The notes beneath the pieces were generated by a model, which ran no database searches, was not told the DNA's origin, and worked only from the letters and a program-made list of their open reading frames with translations. This document shows, piece after piece, positions 47,597-55,660 of a DNA stretch of 57,392 nucleotides; the first letter of the stretch is position 1; each line of letters opens with the position of its first letter. This DNA comes from Thermoanaerobaculales bacterium (GTDB taxonomy: Bacteria; Acidobacteriota; Thermoanaerobaculia; Thermoanaerobaculales; Sulfomarinibacteraceae), in the NCBI GenBank assembly GCA_029287235.1, contig JARFRM010000230.1, positions 1 to 57,392 on the forward strand, in the 5' to 3' direction. Position numbers and translations under genes: made by a program.

Positions 47597-47979
47597 CAGC
47601 GACCTTCCTTTCGCGCATCCTCGATTCGGCCGGCGAGGCGCTCGAGAGCTTCAGCGTCGAGCTCGTCGTCGAGATCGAGAAGTGCGGCCACCGCGCTTTC
47701 GGGCGAACCGCCGAAAAAGGTCTGGACGATGCCGCGAAGCGCGGTTTCTCGCGCCTGTTCTCTGGGAGTGGTCGGCAGGAAGACATACCGAGGACCGTCC
47801 GACTCGTGAAAGAGGTGGCCCTTGTCCTCGAGGATCCGTAACATCGCCCGGACCGCCGAGTACGACGGCGGGTCGGGGAGGCTTTTGCGAACCTCGGCGG
47901 CGGTGGCGCGTCCGTGGGCATAGATCACTTCCATGATTTGACGCTCGCGGCGGCTCAATTGGTTTGGATCGGTCGTCAT
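47596..47979 (-). CDS. blaI: BlaI/MecI/CopY-family transcriptional repressor
   Basis: 127 aa. Winged-helix domain (SRRERQIMEVIYAHGRATAAEV, first 20 shown here: helix 1 and 2), recognition region SYSAVRAMLRILEDKGHL and a short C-terminal dimer helix. Presumed to bind the tandem dyads 42-76 bp upstream of its ATG and to be cleaved by the M56 protease it overlaps. No beta-lactamase or copper exporter gene is adjacent, so the regulon lies elsewhere or is only this operon. Confidence 0.93.
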   Translation of the reverse strand: MTTDPNQLSRRERQIMEVIYAHGRATAAEVRKSLPDPPSYSAVRAMLRILEDKGHLFHESDGPRYVFLPTTPREQARETALRGIVQTFFGGSPESAVAALLDLDDELDAEALERLAGRIEDARKEGR

Positions 47980-48020
47980 TTCGATCTCCGCTCTTCCGGT
48001 CGATGGCCATCGACATTTGA

Positions 48021-48055
48021 TGCTAAGAAATTAGCATCATGCTAGAAATTTAGCA
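48021..48055 (-). promoter_or_regulatory. tandem BlaI-type operators
   Basis: Two 16-bp dyads, TGCTAAGAAATTAGCA (48021-48036) and TGCTAGAAATTTAGCA (48040-48055), share 13 of 16 positions with starts 19 bp apart, about two helical turns. The first extends to 8-bp arms (GATGCTAA/TTAGCATC). They overlap and follow the -10 of the promoter, as autoregulatory BlaI/MecI operators do. Confidence 0.85.
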
Positions 48056-48074
48056 CCTGAAATCGAATTGTCAA
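48047..48074 (-). promoter_or_regulatory. sigma70-type promoter of blaI
   Basis: TTGACA (48074-48069), 16-bp spacer, TAAATT (48052-48047). The -10 lies inside the upstream operator dyad, so repressor binding would occlude polymerase. Confidence 0.7.
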
Positions 48075-48164
48075 GGCTTCACCCGGAAATTGGTACGAAA
48101 ATGTGGACTGCGGGGTTCAGGTGGTACCACATGCGATATGCCCGATTCCTTCCTATCTCGTCCC

Positions 48165-48777
48165 ATCGCATCATCGCGGCAGCCCACAGATCACACAGAT
48201 GGACACAGATGACAGCGCATTCCATCGCAGGATTGCCCGCAGATCACGCAGATGATCCATTGCAGAGACGCAACGGCGCAGTGACATCGCAATGGAGAGT
48301 GGGGGATGCGCGGATTGACGGATTGTTGACTTCGTGGTGGCCCTTTCCCGGCCGGAAGGTGACTGAAGGGCAGGCTGGAAGCCTGCCCCACAACCATCGC
48401 AACCTTCGTTTCTACAAAAACCGGGAGCATCAGCTGTTTCGTTGAGCGTCGGACGTTGTGGGGTAGGCATCCTGCCTGCCCTTCAGAGTCTTCGAATGAG
48501 CTCGTACGCCACCACGAAGTCTGCCGGCTTCCAAGCCAATCGTTATCCACCTTCAGTTGCGATGGATTGGTGATCGCTTCGCGCCTTTGCGTCTTCGTGT
48601 TTGTGACGTGCGATGGCGAGATGGAATCTGCGTCAATCTGCGTTATCTGCGGTTACTCCTTGCGATGCTGCGATCCGGCTTCGCCCTCGGCTACGCCGTG
48701 ACAAGTGGAATCTGTGCCCATCTGTGTGATCTGTGGGTGCAGCCATCCTGCATCTTGCATCGAGTATCATCCTCCAT
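48165..48777. repeat. mosaic intergenic element D
   Basis: About 610 bp between divergent blaI and the DUF302 gene. Its left arm is the reverse complement of element B's right arm and its right arm the reverse complement of B's left arm, with high identity over ~200-260 bp each. The core is at 48363-48486. No credible gene. Confidence 0.88.
48363..48486. repeat. core of element D: boxes swapped, centre in same orientation as B
   Basis: Left box 48363-48394 equals the complement of B's right box with one difference; right box 48455-48486 is the exact complement of B's left box. The 60-bp centre (48395-48454) matches B's centre in the same orientation at about 57 of 60 positions. Confidence 0.88.
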
Positions 48778-48789
48778 CGGAGGTATCCA

Positions 48790-49188
48790 ATGACCTACAC
48801 CGACTACGCTCTCGTTCGCGAGCTTCCCGACATGGATTACGAAACGGCGGTCGCTCGGGTCACCGAGCTCCTCGCCGGAGAGGGCTTTGGCGTACTGACC
48901 GAGATCGACGTCAAGGCGACGCTGAAGAAGAAGCTCGATGTTGACTTCAAACGCTATGTGATTCTCGGCGCGTGCAATCCACCCATGGCTCACCAGGCCC
49001 TGTCCATGGAGCCCGATATCGGCGTGCTCCTGCCCTGCAACGTCTGCGTCAGCGAGAGCGATGGTGGGGGCACCAGGGTGGCGGCCATGAATCCTGCGGC
49101 GGCGTTCACCCTGATCGGTAACCCGGCTATCACAGGTGTGGCCGACGAGGTTCGCGACCGTCTGCAACGGGTGGTTGACGCGCTCTAA
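48790..49188 (+). CDS. DUF302 domain protein
   Basis: 132 aa from ATG 48790 with GGAGG 7 nt upstream. DUF302 hallmarks: VARVTELLAGEGFGVLTEID, then LKKKLDVDFKRYVILGACNP and the Cys-containing LLPCNVCVSE. Small soluble alpha/beta protein; the family often associates with redox or heavy-metal genes, but no biochemical role is established. Single gene directly downstream of a repeat element, which may carry its promoter. Confidence 0.9.
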   Translation: MTYTDYALVRELPDMDYETAVARVTELLAGEGFGVLTEIDVKATLKKKLDVDFKRYVILGACNPPMAHQALSMEPDIGVLLPCNVCVSESDGGGTRVAAMNPAAAFTLIGNPAITGVADEVRDRLQRVVDAL

Positions 49189-49270
49189 CCCGAGTCCGTG
49201 CCCGTGGCAGCGGCGGGGAAGGGATGACGGCCGACTCGAGGACTTCTGAAGATGCTGTGAAGCGGAGGTG

Positions 49271-49480
49271 CTACCAGGATTGTCGAATGGCCTCCTCGGC
49301 GATCCACGAGTTGAGGTTCTTTGAAGCATCCTGCCGTCTGCTCCACGCATCGAGCTCGCCGAGGACCTCGCGGTAGGCGTTCTGAGCACCGGTTGTCCAC
49401 TCGCCCCTGTTTGTCGGAAGCGCGTTGCAGTGCTCGACTGGTGGTGTGGCGGCTTCGATGGTGACGGTCATGGGTGCCAT
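49271..49480 (-). CDS. small hypothetical protein
   Basis: 69 aa from ATG 49480 (GGGAG 6 nt upstream). Unrecognised: MAPMTVTIEAATPPVEHCNA, then a helical Trp-containing tail (WTTGAQNAYREVLGELDAWS; LNSWIAEEAIRQSW). No signal or membrane segment. A clear promoter precedes it, which supports it being a real gene. Confidence 0.6.
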   Translation of the reverse strand: MAPMTVTIEAATPPVEHCNALPTNRGEWTTGAQNAYREVLGELDAWSRRQDASKNLNSWIAEEAIRQSW

Positions 49481-49508
49481 TTTGGTCTCCCTTTCTCTGA
49501 CGATCACC

Positions 49509-49537
49509 ACTATGGCATAAATAAGACATAAATGCAA
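49509..49537 (-). promoter_or_regulatory. sigma70-type promoter of the small hypothetical gene
   Basis: TTGCAT (49537-49532), 17-bp spacer, CATAGT (49514-49509) in an AT-rich patch that stands out from the GC-rich surroundings. Transcription would start about 25-30 nt before the ATG at 49480. Confidence 0.6.
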
Positions 49538-49596
49538 ATAGACGCCGGCGCTGGATGACGGATCATCGGGTTGGTCGCAGATGCGGGATCCACCAC

Positions 49597-50167
49597 AGAT
49601 GCTGGATGCTGGACCCATCGCATTCCATCGCAGTTTGCCCGCAGATCACGCAGATGGCGCAGATAGGGTCATCGCACCATCGCATCCACAGATCACACAG
49701 AACACACAGATTCCATCTCAAGCTGGCACGGGGTGGATTGGAGACCATCTGACTTCGTGGAGGGGCGCTCCCGACCGGAAGGAGACTGAAGGGCAGGCAG
49801 GATGCCTACCCCACAACCATCGCAGGACCCGGATCTGCGAACTCCGAGGCGATGCATTGTGGGGGTGGGCTTCCAGCCCGCCCTTCAGGTCCATTTCGGT
49901 CGGGGGTGGGCCACCACGAAGTCTGACGTCTTCCAAGCCACTCGTCATTCACACTCTGTTGCGATGGTTTGGTGACCGCTTCGCGTCTTTGCGTCTTCGT
50001 GCTTGCGATGTGCGACGGCAAGATGGATCTGCGTGATCTGCGTTATCTGCGGTTTCTCCTTACGATGGTGCGATCCGGCTTCGCCTACGGCTACGCCGTG
50101 ACAGGTGGAATCTGTGTTCATCTGTGTGATCTGTGGGTGCAGCGTCCGTGTGATGCTCCAGCATCCA
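49597..50167. repeat. mosaic intergenic element E
   Basis: About 570 bp bounded by GATGCTGGATGCTGG and GCTCCAGCATCC (terminal inverted repeat). The right arm (49915-50160) is a close match to the reverse complement of element B's left arm. The core at 49786-49888 has a different, shorter centre. No credible gene. Confidence 0.88.
49786..49888. repeat. core of element E: two inverted boxes, 39-bp centre
   Basis: Left box 49786-49817 is identical to B's left box; right box 49857-49888 is its diverged inverse. The 39-bp centre (49818-49856) is unrelated to B/D except for its first bases CATCGCA, and itself has CATCGC/GCGATG ends that could pair. Confidence 0.85.
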
Positions 50168-50172
50168 GCGCC

Positions 50173-51597
50173 CTACCACCGCCGCAGCCAGCTCTCCTTC
50201 CACGGGTGGACATCGGCCTGGATCTCGCCGTGGATCCCGAGCATCGCGGCCGTCATCCGGGTGACCACCTCCGGGTGTTGATCCGAGACATCGATCCGCT
50301 CACCGGGATCGGCTTCGAGGTCGTAGAGCTCGAAGCGGATGAGCTTTGCGGTGCTGATCAGCTCGAGATCGCCGGGCCGCATGGTCGAGCTGTCGGTGCG
50401 GACGATCTCGGGACCGTCCCAGTATCCCGCGAGCTTGAAGCGCCCGTCGCGAAGCACCATCCGTGGACCGCCCCATGCCTTGTAGTGGTGCCAGACGAGC
50501 GGGGTGGAGCGTTCGATCGCCCGGTCGTCGAAGGAGGGAACGAAGCTTGCCCCGTCGAGATCGAGGAAACTGGGGATCTCGACCCCGGCGAGTTCACACA
50601 GGGTCGGCAGGAGATCGATGCCCGAAACCGGGATCTCGGACACGTCGCCCGGTTCAATCTGTCCCGGCCAACGAACGATGAAGGGGACCCGGATCCCACC
50701 CTCCCAGAGTTGGAGCTTTCGGCCTCGAAGCTCGCCGGCCGAGCCGTAGGAACGTTGCGCCTGGGGATGGCGGTTCACCATCTCGGGGCCGTTGTCGGAG
50801 GTGAAGAGCACGACGGTGTTCTCGGTCAGACCGAGCTCGTTCAGGGTCGCCGTCAGCCGTCCGACGGCGAGGTCGAGGTTGGTCACATTGGCGAAATACT
50901 CGGCCTCGTTTCGGTTCTGGGTGGCGGTGTAGCTGTCGGTGAGCTTCGGCGGCGAGGCGATGGCCTCGTGTGGTTCATGAAACCCGATGACCATGAGAAA
51001 GGGGCGGTCGTGATCGCGAACCTCGGTCAGCCAAGCCCCGGCCTCGTCAACCAGCAACTGGCACGCATAGCCCTCCATCGGACCCATCTCTCTGCCGTTT
51101 CGGGCGAAGTTGAACGGGTCCTTGTGGGTGGGCATGGCGAAGCCGGTGGTTGCGAACCAATGATCGAAGCCGTGGTCATCCGGTTGGGGCTGGTCGGTGC
51201 CGAGACCGCCGTTGAGGTGCCACTTGCCCAGGTAGACGGTGTCGTACCCGGCTTTCTTCAACAGCTCGGCGACGGTGGTTTCTTCTACCGGGAGGTGGAC
51301 ATCGCTTCCCGGTGGAATCCAGTCGTAGAGTCCGACCCGGCTCGAGATTCTCCCGGTCATGAGTCCGACTCGGGCCGGGGTGCACACCGGCGCCGCGGCA
51401 TAACCCTGGGTGTAGCGGAGCCCATCCTCCGCCAGACGATCGATGTTGGGCGTCCGAATGTCCGGGTGGCCGTAGCTTCCGAGATCGCCGTAGCCGAGAT
51501 CATCGGCGACCATGATAATGAAGTTGGGCCGGTCGTCAGCCGCGGCGAAGGGACTCGCGGTACCGAGAATGAGCAGTGTGAGAAATAGTTGACGCAT
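50173..51597 (-). CDS. secreted sulfatase (type I, Cys)
   Basis: 474 aa from ATG 51597 with GGAGG upstream; a longer frame to 51963 crosses a terminator and the divergent gene and is rejected. Signal peptide 1-20. Alkaline-phosphatase fold: NFIIMVADDLGYGDLG (metal Asp pair), VCTPARVGLMTGR with Cys72 in the C-x-P-x-R motif that is oxidised to formylglycine, LGKWHL and FTSDNGPE. Hydrolyses sulfate esters outside the cytoplasm. The maturation enzyme is not in the window. Divergent from a second sulfatase, with a possible leader terminator. Confidence 0.94.
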   Translation of the reverse strand: MRQLFLTLLILGTASPFAAADDRPNFIIMVADDLGYGDLGSYGHPDIRTPNIDRLAEDGLRYTQGYAAAPVCTPARVGLMTGRISSRVGLYDWIPPGSDVHLPVEETTVAELLKKAGYDTVYLGKWHLNGGLGTDQPQPDDHGFDHWFATTGFAMPTHKDPFNFARNGREMGPMEGYACQLLVDEAGAWLTEVRDHDRPFLMVIGFHEPHEAIASPPKLTDSYTATQNRNEAEYFANVTNLDLAVGRLTATLNELGLTENTVVLFTSDNGPEMVNRHPQAQRSYGSAGELRGRKLQLWEGGIRVPFIVRWPGQIEPGDVSEIPVSGIDLLPTLCELAGVEIPSFLDLDGASFVPSFDDRAIERSTPLVWHHYKAWGGPRMVLRDGRFKLAGYWDGPEIVRTDSSTMRPGDLELISTAKLIRFELYDLEADPGERIDVSDQHPEVVTRMTAAMLGIHGEIQADVHPWKESWLRRW

Positions 51598-51672
51598 GGG
51601 GCCTCCATAGACAGTGAGTGTAGCCGGGGATTGTCGGAGACCTCGATCTTCGGTGTTCGAGACGGTGATCCG

Positions 51673-51697
51673 AAAAAAACCCAGGCTCGGTGCCTGG
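51673..51697 (-). terminator. hairpin-T7 terminator in the sulfatase leader
   Basis: On the minus strand CCAGGC-ACCGA-GCCTGG is followed by G and a seven-T run, about 75 nt upstream of the sulfatase ATG at 51597. Since the next gene upstream runs the other way, this either attenuates the sulfatase mRNA or ends a short RNA. Confidence 0.65.
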
Positions 51698-51772
51698 CTC
51701 GTTGTTCCTTGCGAAAGGCTGCGTGGCACCGCTCCCCGACCCGGGCCCGTCGGCGTCGATGTGATTGCCCCG

Positions 51773-51847
51773 TTGTAGCGCCAACGTCCCGTCGGCGTCG
51801 ATCGCGTTGACGATGGTCCCGACGCCCACGAGACGTTGGCGCTACAA
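51773..51847. repeat. long inverted repeat before the plus-strand sulfatase
   Basis: Outer arms TTGTAGCGCCAACGTC (51773-51788) and GACGTTGGCGCTACAA (51832-51847) are perfect complements; pairing continues inward to about 28 bp with two mismatches, loop about 20 nt. It ends 9 nt before the ATG at 51857. A CCCGTCGGCGTCGAT word also occurs twice here (from about 51747 and 51789). Confidence 0.85.
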
Positions 51848-51856
51848 TTCGAGGTC

Positions 51857-53350
51857 ATGAAACCGCGATGGCTCGTGACGGCATTTATCCTCGCTGCGGC
51901 CTGGGCGTGCAGCCCGTCGTCGGTTCCGGATCCGGCCCGACCCAACATCCTGCTCGTCGTCACCGACGATCAGGGTCATTGGGCGTGCGGGCCTTGCGGA
52001 AACTCCGAACTCGAGACGCCGACCATGGATTTTCTCGCCGAGACCGGGGTCTGGTTCTCCAACGCGACGAGCCCCTCGCCGGTCTGTTCGCCGGCGCGGG
52101 CGAGCCTCCTCACCGGGCGGTTGCCGTCGCAGCATGGGATCCACGATTATCTCTCCGAGACCGGGACCAACGAACGCGACTGGTTGACCGGGGAGATTCT
52201 GCTGCCGGTACTGCTGCGTGATTCGGGCTACTTCACGTCGCTTGTGGGCAAATGGCACCTCAGCGGGGCGGGAAATCCGCCCGATGGCGTCTTCGACCGG
52301 TGGTTGAGCTACGACATTGCCGCAGAGGGCTGGCGCAACCAGTACCTCCACCACGGCCGCGTCCACCTACTCGACAACGGGGAGCCTCTGACCATCGAAG
52401 GTTTCCAGACGGCCGAATTGGCGGATCGCGCCGTCGAGATCATCAATGATCGGCCTGCCGATCAGCCGTTCTTTCTTCTCTTTGCTCCCACCGATACTCA
52501 CGCTCCGTTTGAAGGACATCCCGAGGAATGGGTGGAGCGGTATCGCCAGATTGGCTTTGAGGACATCCCCCGAGATGAGACATCGGCCCTGCCGGCCAAC
52601 AACGAAGCCTCCCTCGTTCCCGACGATCCCACCGAGATGCTCGCTCAGTACTACGCCGCGGTCAGCGCGCAGGACGCCTGGGTCGGCGAGATTCTCGAGT
52701 CACTCGAGGCGTCGGGAGAGCTTGATGACACCCTGGTGATCGTCACCTCGGATCACGGCCACATGAACGGCCACCATGGACTATTGGGCAAGGCCAACGC
52801 CACCCTGCCGCAGAATCTCTACGACGAGGTCGTGCGGGTTCCGTTGGTCATGCGCTGGCCGGGAAACATCGTCGCCGGTCAGCGTTCGGGTGCTTTTGTC
52901 GATCACATGGACCTCTTCATGACGGTGCTCGACGCCGCGGGTGTGGAGCTCGGCGAAACCACCCGACACGAGATCTCGAGTCCCGGGAGCAGCGTCCTGC
53001 CGTTGCTCGGAGATCCGGCCGTGGAGTGGCGGAACTTCCGTTTCTCCGAGCACGGCAACGCCCGGATGGCGGCCGACTCGAGGTGGAAGCTGGTGCGGCG
53101 ATCCCCGCCCCTGGATCCGAGATTCGGAGACGAGCTCTACGATCTGGTGAACGATCCGCGTGAGACGACCAATCTGATCGGCGATCCAGATCTGTCCCTT
53201 CACCGCTCCGTTATGAAGAAAGTGCTCGACGAGTACTTCGAGCGTTATGAGGATCCTGAGAAGACCGGCGCCCGCATCATGGAGCAGCCCCCGGCCAACG
53301 GCCGCGAGCCATGGACTCGATTGGCCAAGCGTCTCAGCTCGCCGGAATGA
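51857..53350 (+). CDS. sulfatase lipoprotein (type I, Cys)
   Basis: 497 aa from ATG 51857 (GAGGT just upstream; the TTG at 51836 is inside the inverted repeat). Lipobox LAAAWAC puts the acylated Cys at 18. NILLVVTDDQGHW, then VCSPARASLLTGR with the formylglycine Cys77, LVGKWHLSG, VTSDHGHMNGHHG. Closest in style to heparan/choline-type sulfatases; substrate unknown. Distinct from the divergent neighbour, so not a recent duplicate. Its end overlaps the tail of the 5'-nucleotidase gene by 17 bp. Confidence 0.93.
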   Translation: MKPRWLVTAFILAAAWACSPSSVPDPARPNILLVVTDDQGHWACGPCGNSELETPTMDFLAETGVWFSNATSPSPVCSPARASLLTGRLPSQHGIHDYLSETGTNERDWLTGEILLPVLLRDSGYFTSLVGKWHLSGAGNPPDGVFDRWLSYDIAAEGWRNQYLHHGRVHLLDNGEPLTIEGFQTAELADRAVEIINDRPADQPFFLLFAPTDTHAPFEGHPEEWVERYRQIGFEDIPRDETSALPANNEASLVPDDPTEMLAQYYAAVSAQDAWVGEILESLEASGELDDTLVIVTSDHGHMNGHHGLLGKANATLPQNLYDEVVRVPLVMRWPGNIVAGQRSGAFVDHMDLFMTVLDAAGVELGETTRHEISSPGSSVLPLLGDPAVEWRNFRFSEHGNARMAADSRWKLVRRSPPLDPRFGDELYDLVNDPRETTNLIGDPDLSLHRSVMKKVLDEYFERYEDPEKTGARIMEQPPANGREPWTRLAKRLSSPE

Positions 53351-54902
53351 GCCTGCCGCCCTCCGGAGCGGCGACCGCCTCTCCCGAGGCGAAGTGCGCC
53401 TCCAGCAGCTCGGCGAACTCGGGACCGTGGGGCGTGAGGATCTCCGCGTCGAGGAAACCGGAGTAGAGATCGGCCCCCGAGGCAAGGAAGTCGAAGGTGG
53501 TGACCGTGTAGGCGGCTCCGGGGTCGAGTGGGCTGCCGCCGACGGTTACCGCCACAACTCGTTCGCCGAGTGGACGATCGACATCGAAAACGGCGGTCAT
53601 CCCCGAGACCTGGAGGACGCCGCGCTCGAGGGTGAAGCTCTGCTCGAGGACGTCGAGAAGCTGCTCCCCGGTCATTCGCAGGGTGAGCACGTAGTCGATG
53701 AACGGGAAGGCGTCGAGGAGATTCTCTCGGGTGATCTCTCCCGCGGGAAGATCGGCGCGGATCCCGCCCGAGTGGACGAATGCGATGTCGGTCTGTCCAT
53801 GGTCGCGGAGAATGTCGGCAAAGAGACTGCCGAGATCACTCTCTTCGTTATAGCGCCGGGTCAGGCGTTCGGCGGTGCGGCCGATGATTTCGTCGACCTC
53901 GGGATAGCGGGCCCGGTAATTCGCGAGCTTGGCCGCGACCACCGGGTGTGGTTCCAGATCATCGCTGGCGACCACGAGCAGCCGGCCGTCGTGACCGACG
54001 ACCTCGCCCGACTCCGGATCGACGAGCAGTTTGAGATAGCCGAGGCGCGTCCCTTGGCCGTAGGTCTGGCAGATGAGCGTGCCGGTGACGGGATGTATGA
54101 ACGGCTCCTCCTGACCGGCGTCGGCGTGGCCGCCGATGAGGACATCGACGCCCTCCACAGCCCCAGCGAGAGCAATGTCGACCTCGATGTCGCGGTGGAC
54201 CGAGGCGTCGGCCTCATCGTCGGTCTGCATGGGCGCGGTCTTGCCCTGATGGGTGAGAAGAACGATGAGATCGACCTCGGGTCGGAGTCGAGCGACGGCG
54301 GTGCGGGCCGCTGCGACGGGATCGCGCACCTCGAGGCCTTCGAGGTGGGGCGGGAAGAGGGCGGTGGCGGCGTCGGTGCCGAAGATTCCGACGACCCCGA
54401 TGCGGAAGCCGTCACGTTCGAGGATGGTCCACTGCTGGGTGAAGGGGATATCGGTGCCCTCGTAGAAGAGGTTCGCGGCGAGGACCGGAAACGGCGCCCG
54501 CTGCATCGCGTCGCGCAGCACCCACCAACCATACTCGAACTCGTGATTACCGATGCACATGGCGTTGTAGTCCATGGTCGTCATGAGCTCGAAGGGCAGC
54601 TCGCCCCGGGTCAGCTTGGCGAGAGTTCCGGTGAAGATGTCGCCGGCATCGAGGAGAAAACTCAACTCCTCCCGGGCTCGTGTCTCATCGATGAGGGTCG
54701 CGAGCTGGGCGATGCCGCCGACGTGCTCGAGATCGTCGCGCCAGAAGGCGGGAATCGGGTCGTAGGCGCTTTCGAAATCGTTGGTGTAGAGCAGCGTGAC
54801 TTCGCGGAGGTGCTCGGGTGAGTTCGTCTGCGGCGGGGCTGCGCAGCCGAGGAGCGAGGCGAGCAGGACGACCAAGCCGGCGCGGAAGAGATGCTTTCCC
54901 AT
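53334..54902 (-). CDS. 5'-nucleotidase/UshA-like metallophosphatase lipoprotein
   Basis: 522 aa from ATG 54902; lipobox LLASLLGC, Cys20. N-terminal calcineurin-like domain: LLYTNDFES (40s), LDAGDIFTG, IGNHEFEYG, VLLTHQGK, IGGHADAG. C-terminal 5'-nucleotidase domain: IAFVHSGGIRADLPAGEIT and the Phe-containing substrate loop VTTFDFLASGAD. The first metal motif is D-F-E (42-44) where UshA has D-x-H. Hydrolyses extracellular nucleotides or related phosphates. Tail-to-tail overlap with the sulfatase. Confidence 0.9.
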   Translation of the reverse strand: MGKHLFRAGLVVLLASLLGCAAPPQTNSPEHLREVTLLYTNDFESAYDPIPAFWRDDLEHVGGIAQLATLIDETRAREELSFLLDAGDIFTGTLAKLTRGELPFELMTTMDYNAMCIGNHEFEYGWWVLRDAMQRAPFPVLAANLFYEGTDIPFTQQWTILERDGFRIGVVGIFGTDAATALFPPHLEGLEVRDPVAAARTAVARLRPEVDLIVLLTHQGKTAPMQTDDEADASVHRDIEVDIALAGAVEGVDVLIGGHADAGQEEPFIHPVTGTLICQTYGQGTRLGYLKLLVDPESGEVVGHDGRLLVVASDDLEPHPVVAAKLANYRARYPEVDEIIGRTAERLTRRYNEESDLGSLFADILRDHGQTDIAFVHSGGIRADLPAGEITRENLLDAFPFIDYVLTLRMTGEQLLDVLEQSFTLERGVLQVSGMTAVFDVDRPLGERVVAVTVGGSPLDPGAAYTVTTFDFLASGADLYSGFLDAEILTPHGPEFAELLEAHFASGEAVAAPEGGRLIPAS

Positions 54903-55078
54903 GCCCGATGATACGACGGCGTCCTCATTAATGGACGCAGCTGCATCTCCGAGGGGTCGCTGTCGTCCGGTGGCGCAGATGTCCAGGCAGGGGAAACCCG
55001 GCATCGAAATTGCTAGCCTTGAGACCGAGGACCTTTGCGATCAGCATGCAGGGCGTTTTCGATAAGGAGCGGGAGAAC

Positions 55079-55654
55079 ATGAAAAGACACACACTGATCA
55101 TTGCCGTGGTTGCCCTTTCATTGATCGCGGGGTCATGCTCGAGCGCGAGATATTTTGTCGATTCCGACACCAGGCATGACTTCAGCGGCTACTCGACCTA
55201 TGCCTGGTTCCAACTCGCGTCGCCGCCGGAAAAGGCCAAACCACCCACCGAAGCCAACACGATTCTCACTCGGAGGATCAAATGGGCCATCGACGGTGCT
55301 CTGAAGGGCAAGGGGCTTTCGACCGCCGAGGTCGGAGACGCCGATTTCCTGGTCACCTACTCGCTGGTTCTGCAATCGCGGATGGTGATGTACCACACAG
55401 GCTGGTCCATGCCCATGGGCTATTGGGGCGGATGGGGCTGGGGCGGCTGGGGTTGGGGCGCCGGGTGGAGCGGCGGACGCTCGTCCATGGAAACCTACAC
55501 CGAAGGCACCATCGTCGTCGATGTCCTGGACACCAAGACCCGCACCCTCGTCTGGAGGGGCATCGCCGAGAACGCGTTCCGCAAGCCCAACCCCGACGAC
55601 GAAAAGGTCGCGAAGATCATCGGCAAGGTGATGCAGGACTTTCCGCCGGCCTGA
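55079..55654 (+). CDS. DUF4136 lipoprotein
   Basis: 191 aa from ATG 55079 (GGAGAAC upstream); lipobox LIAGSC, Cys20. DUF4136 pattern: FSGYSTYAWFQ near the start, then IKWAIDGALKGKGLSTAEV, a Gly/Trp-rich mid-segment (GWGWGGWGWGAGW), and TIVVDVLDTKTRTLVWRGIA. Function of the family unknown; members are envelope lipoproteins. Single gene. Confidence 0.9.
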   Translation: MKRHTLIIAVVALSLIAGSCSSARYFVDSDTRHDFSGYSTYAWFQLASPPEKAKPPTEANTILTRRIKWAIDGALKGKGLSTAEVGDADFLVTYSLVLQSRMVMYHTGWSMPMGYWGGWGWGGWGWGAGWSGGRSSMETYTEGTIVVDVLDTKTRTLVWRGIAENAFRKPNPDDEKVAKIIGKVMQDFPPA

Positions 55655-55660
55655 CGGCCC

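Noticed and set aside
50173..51963. Sulfatase start extended to 51963
   Set aside because: The extension crosses a hairpin-T7 terminator and the start of the divergent sulfatase; ATG 51597 has an SD and a signal peptide.
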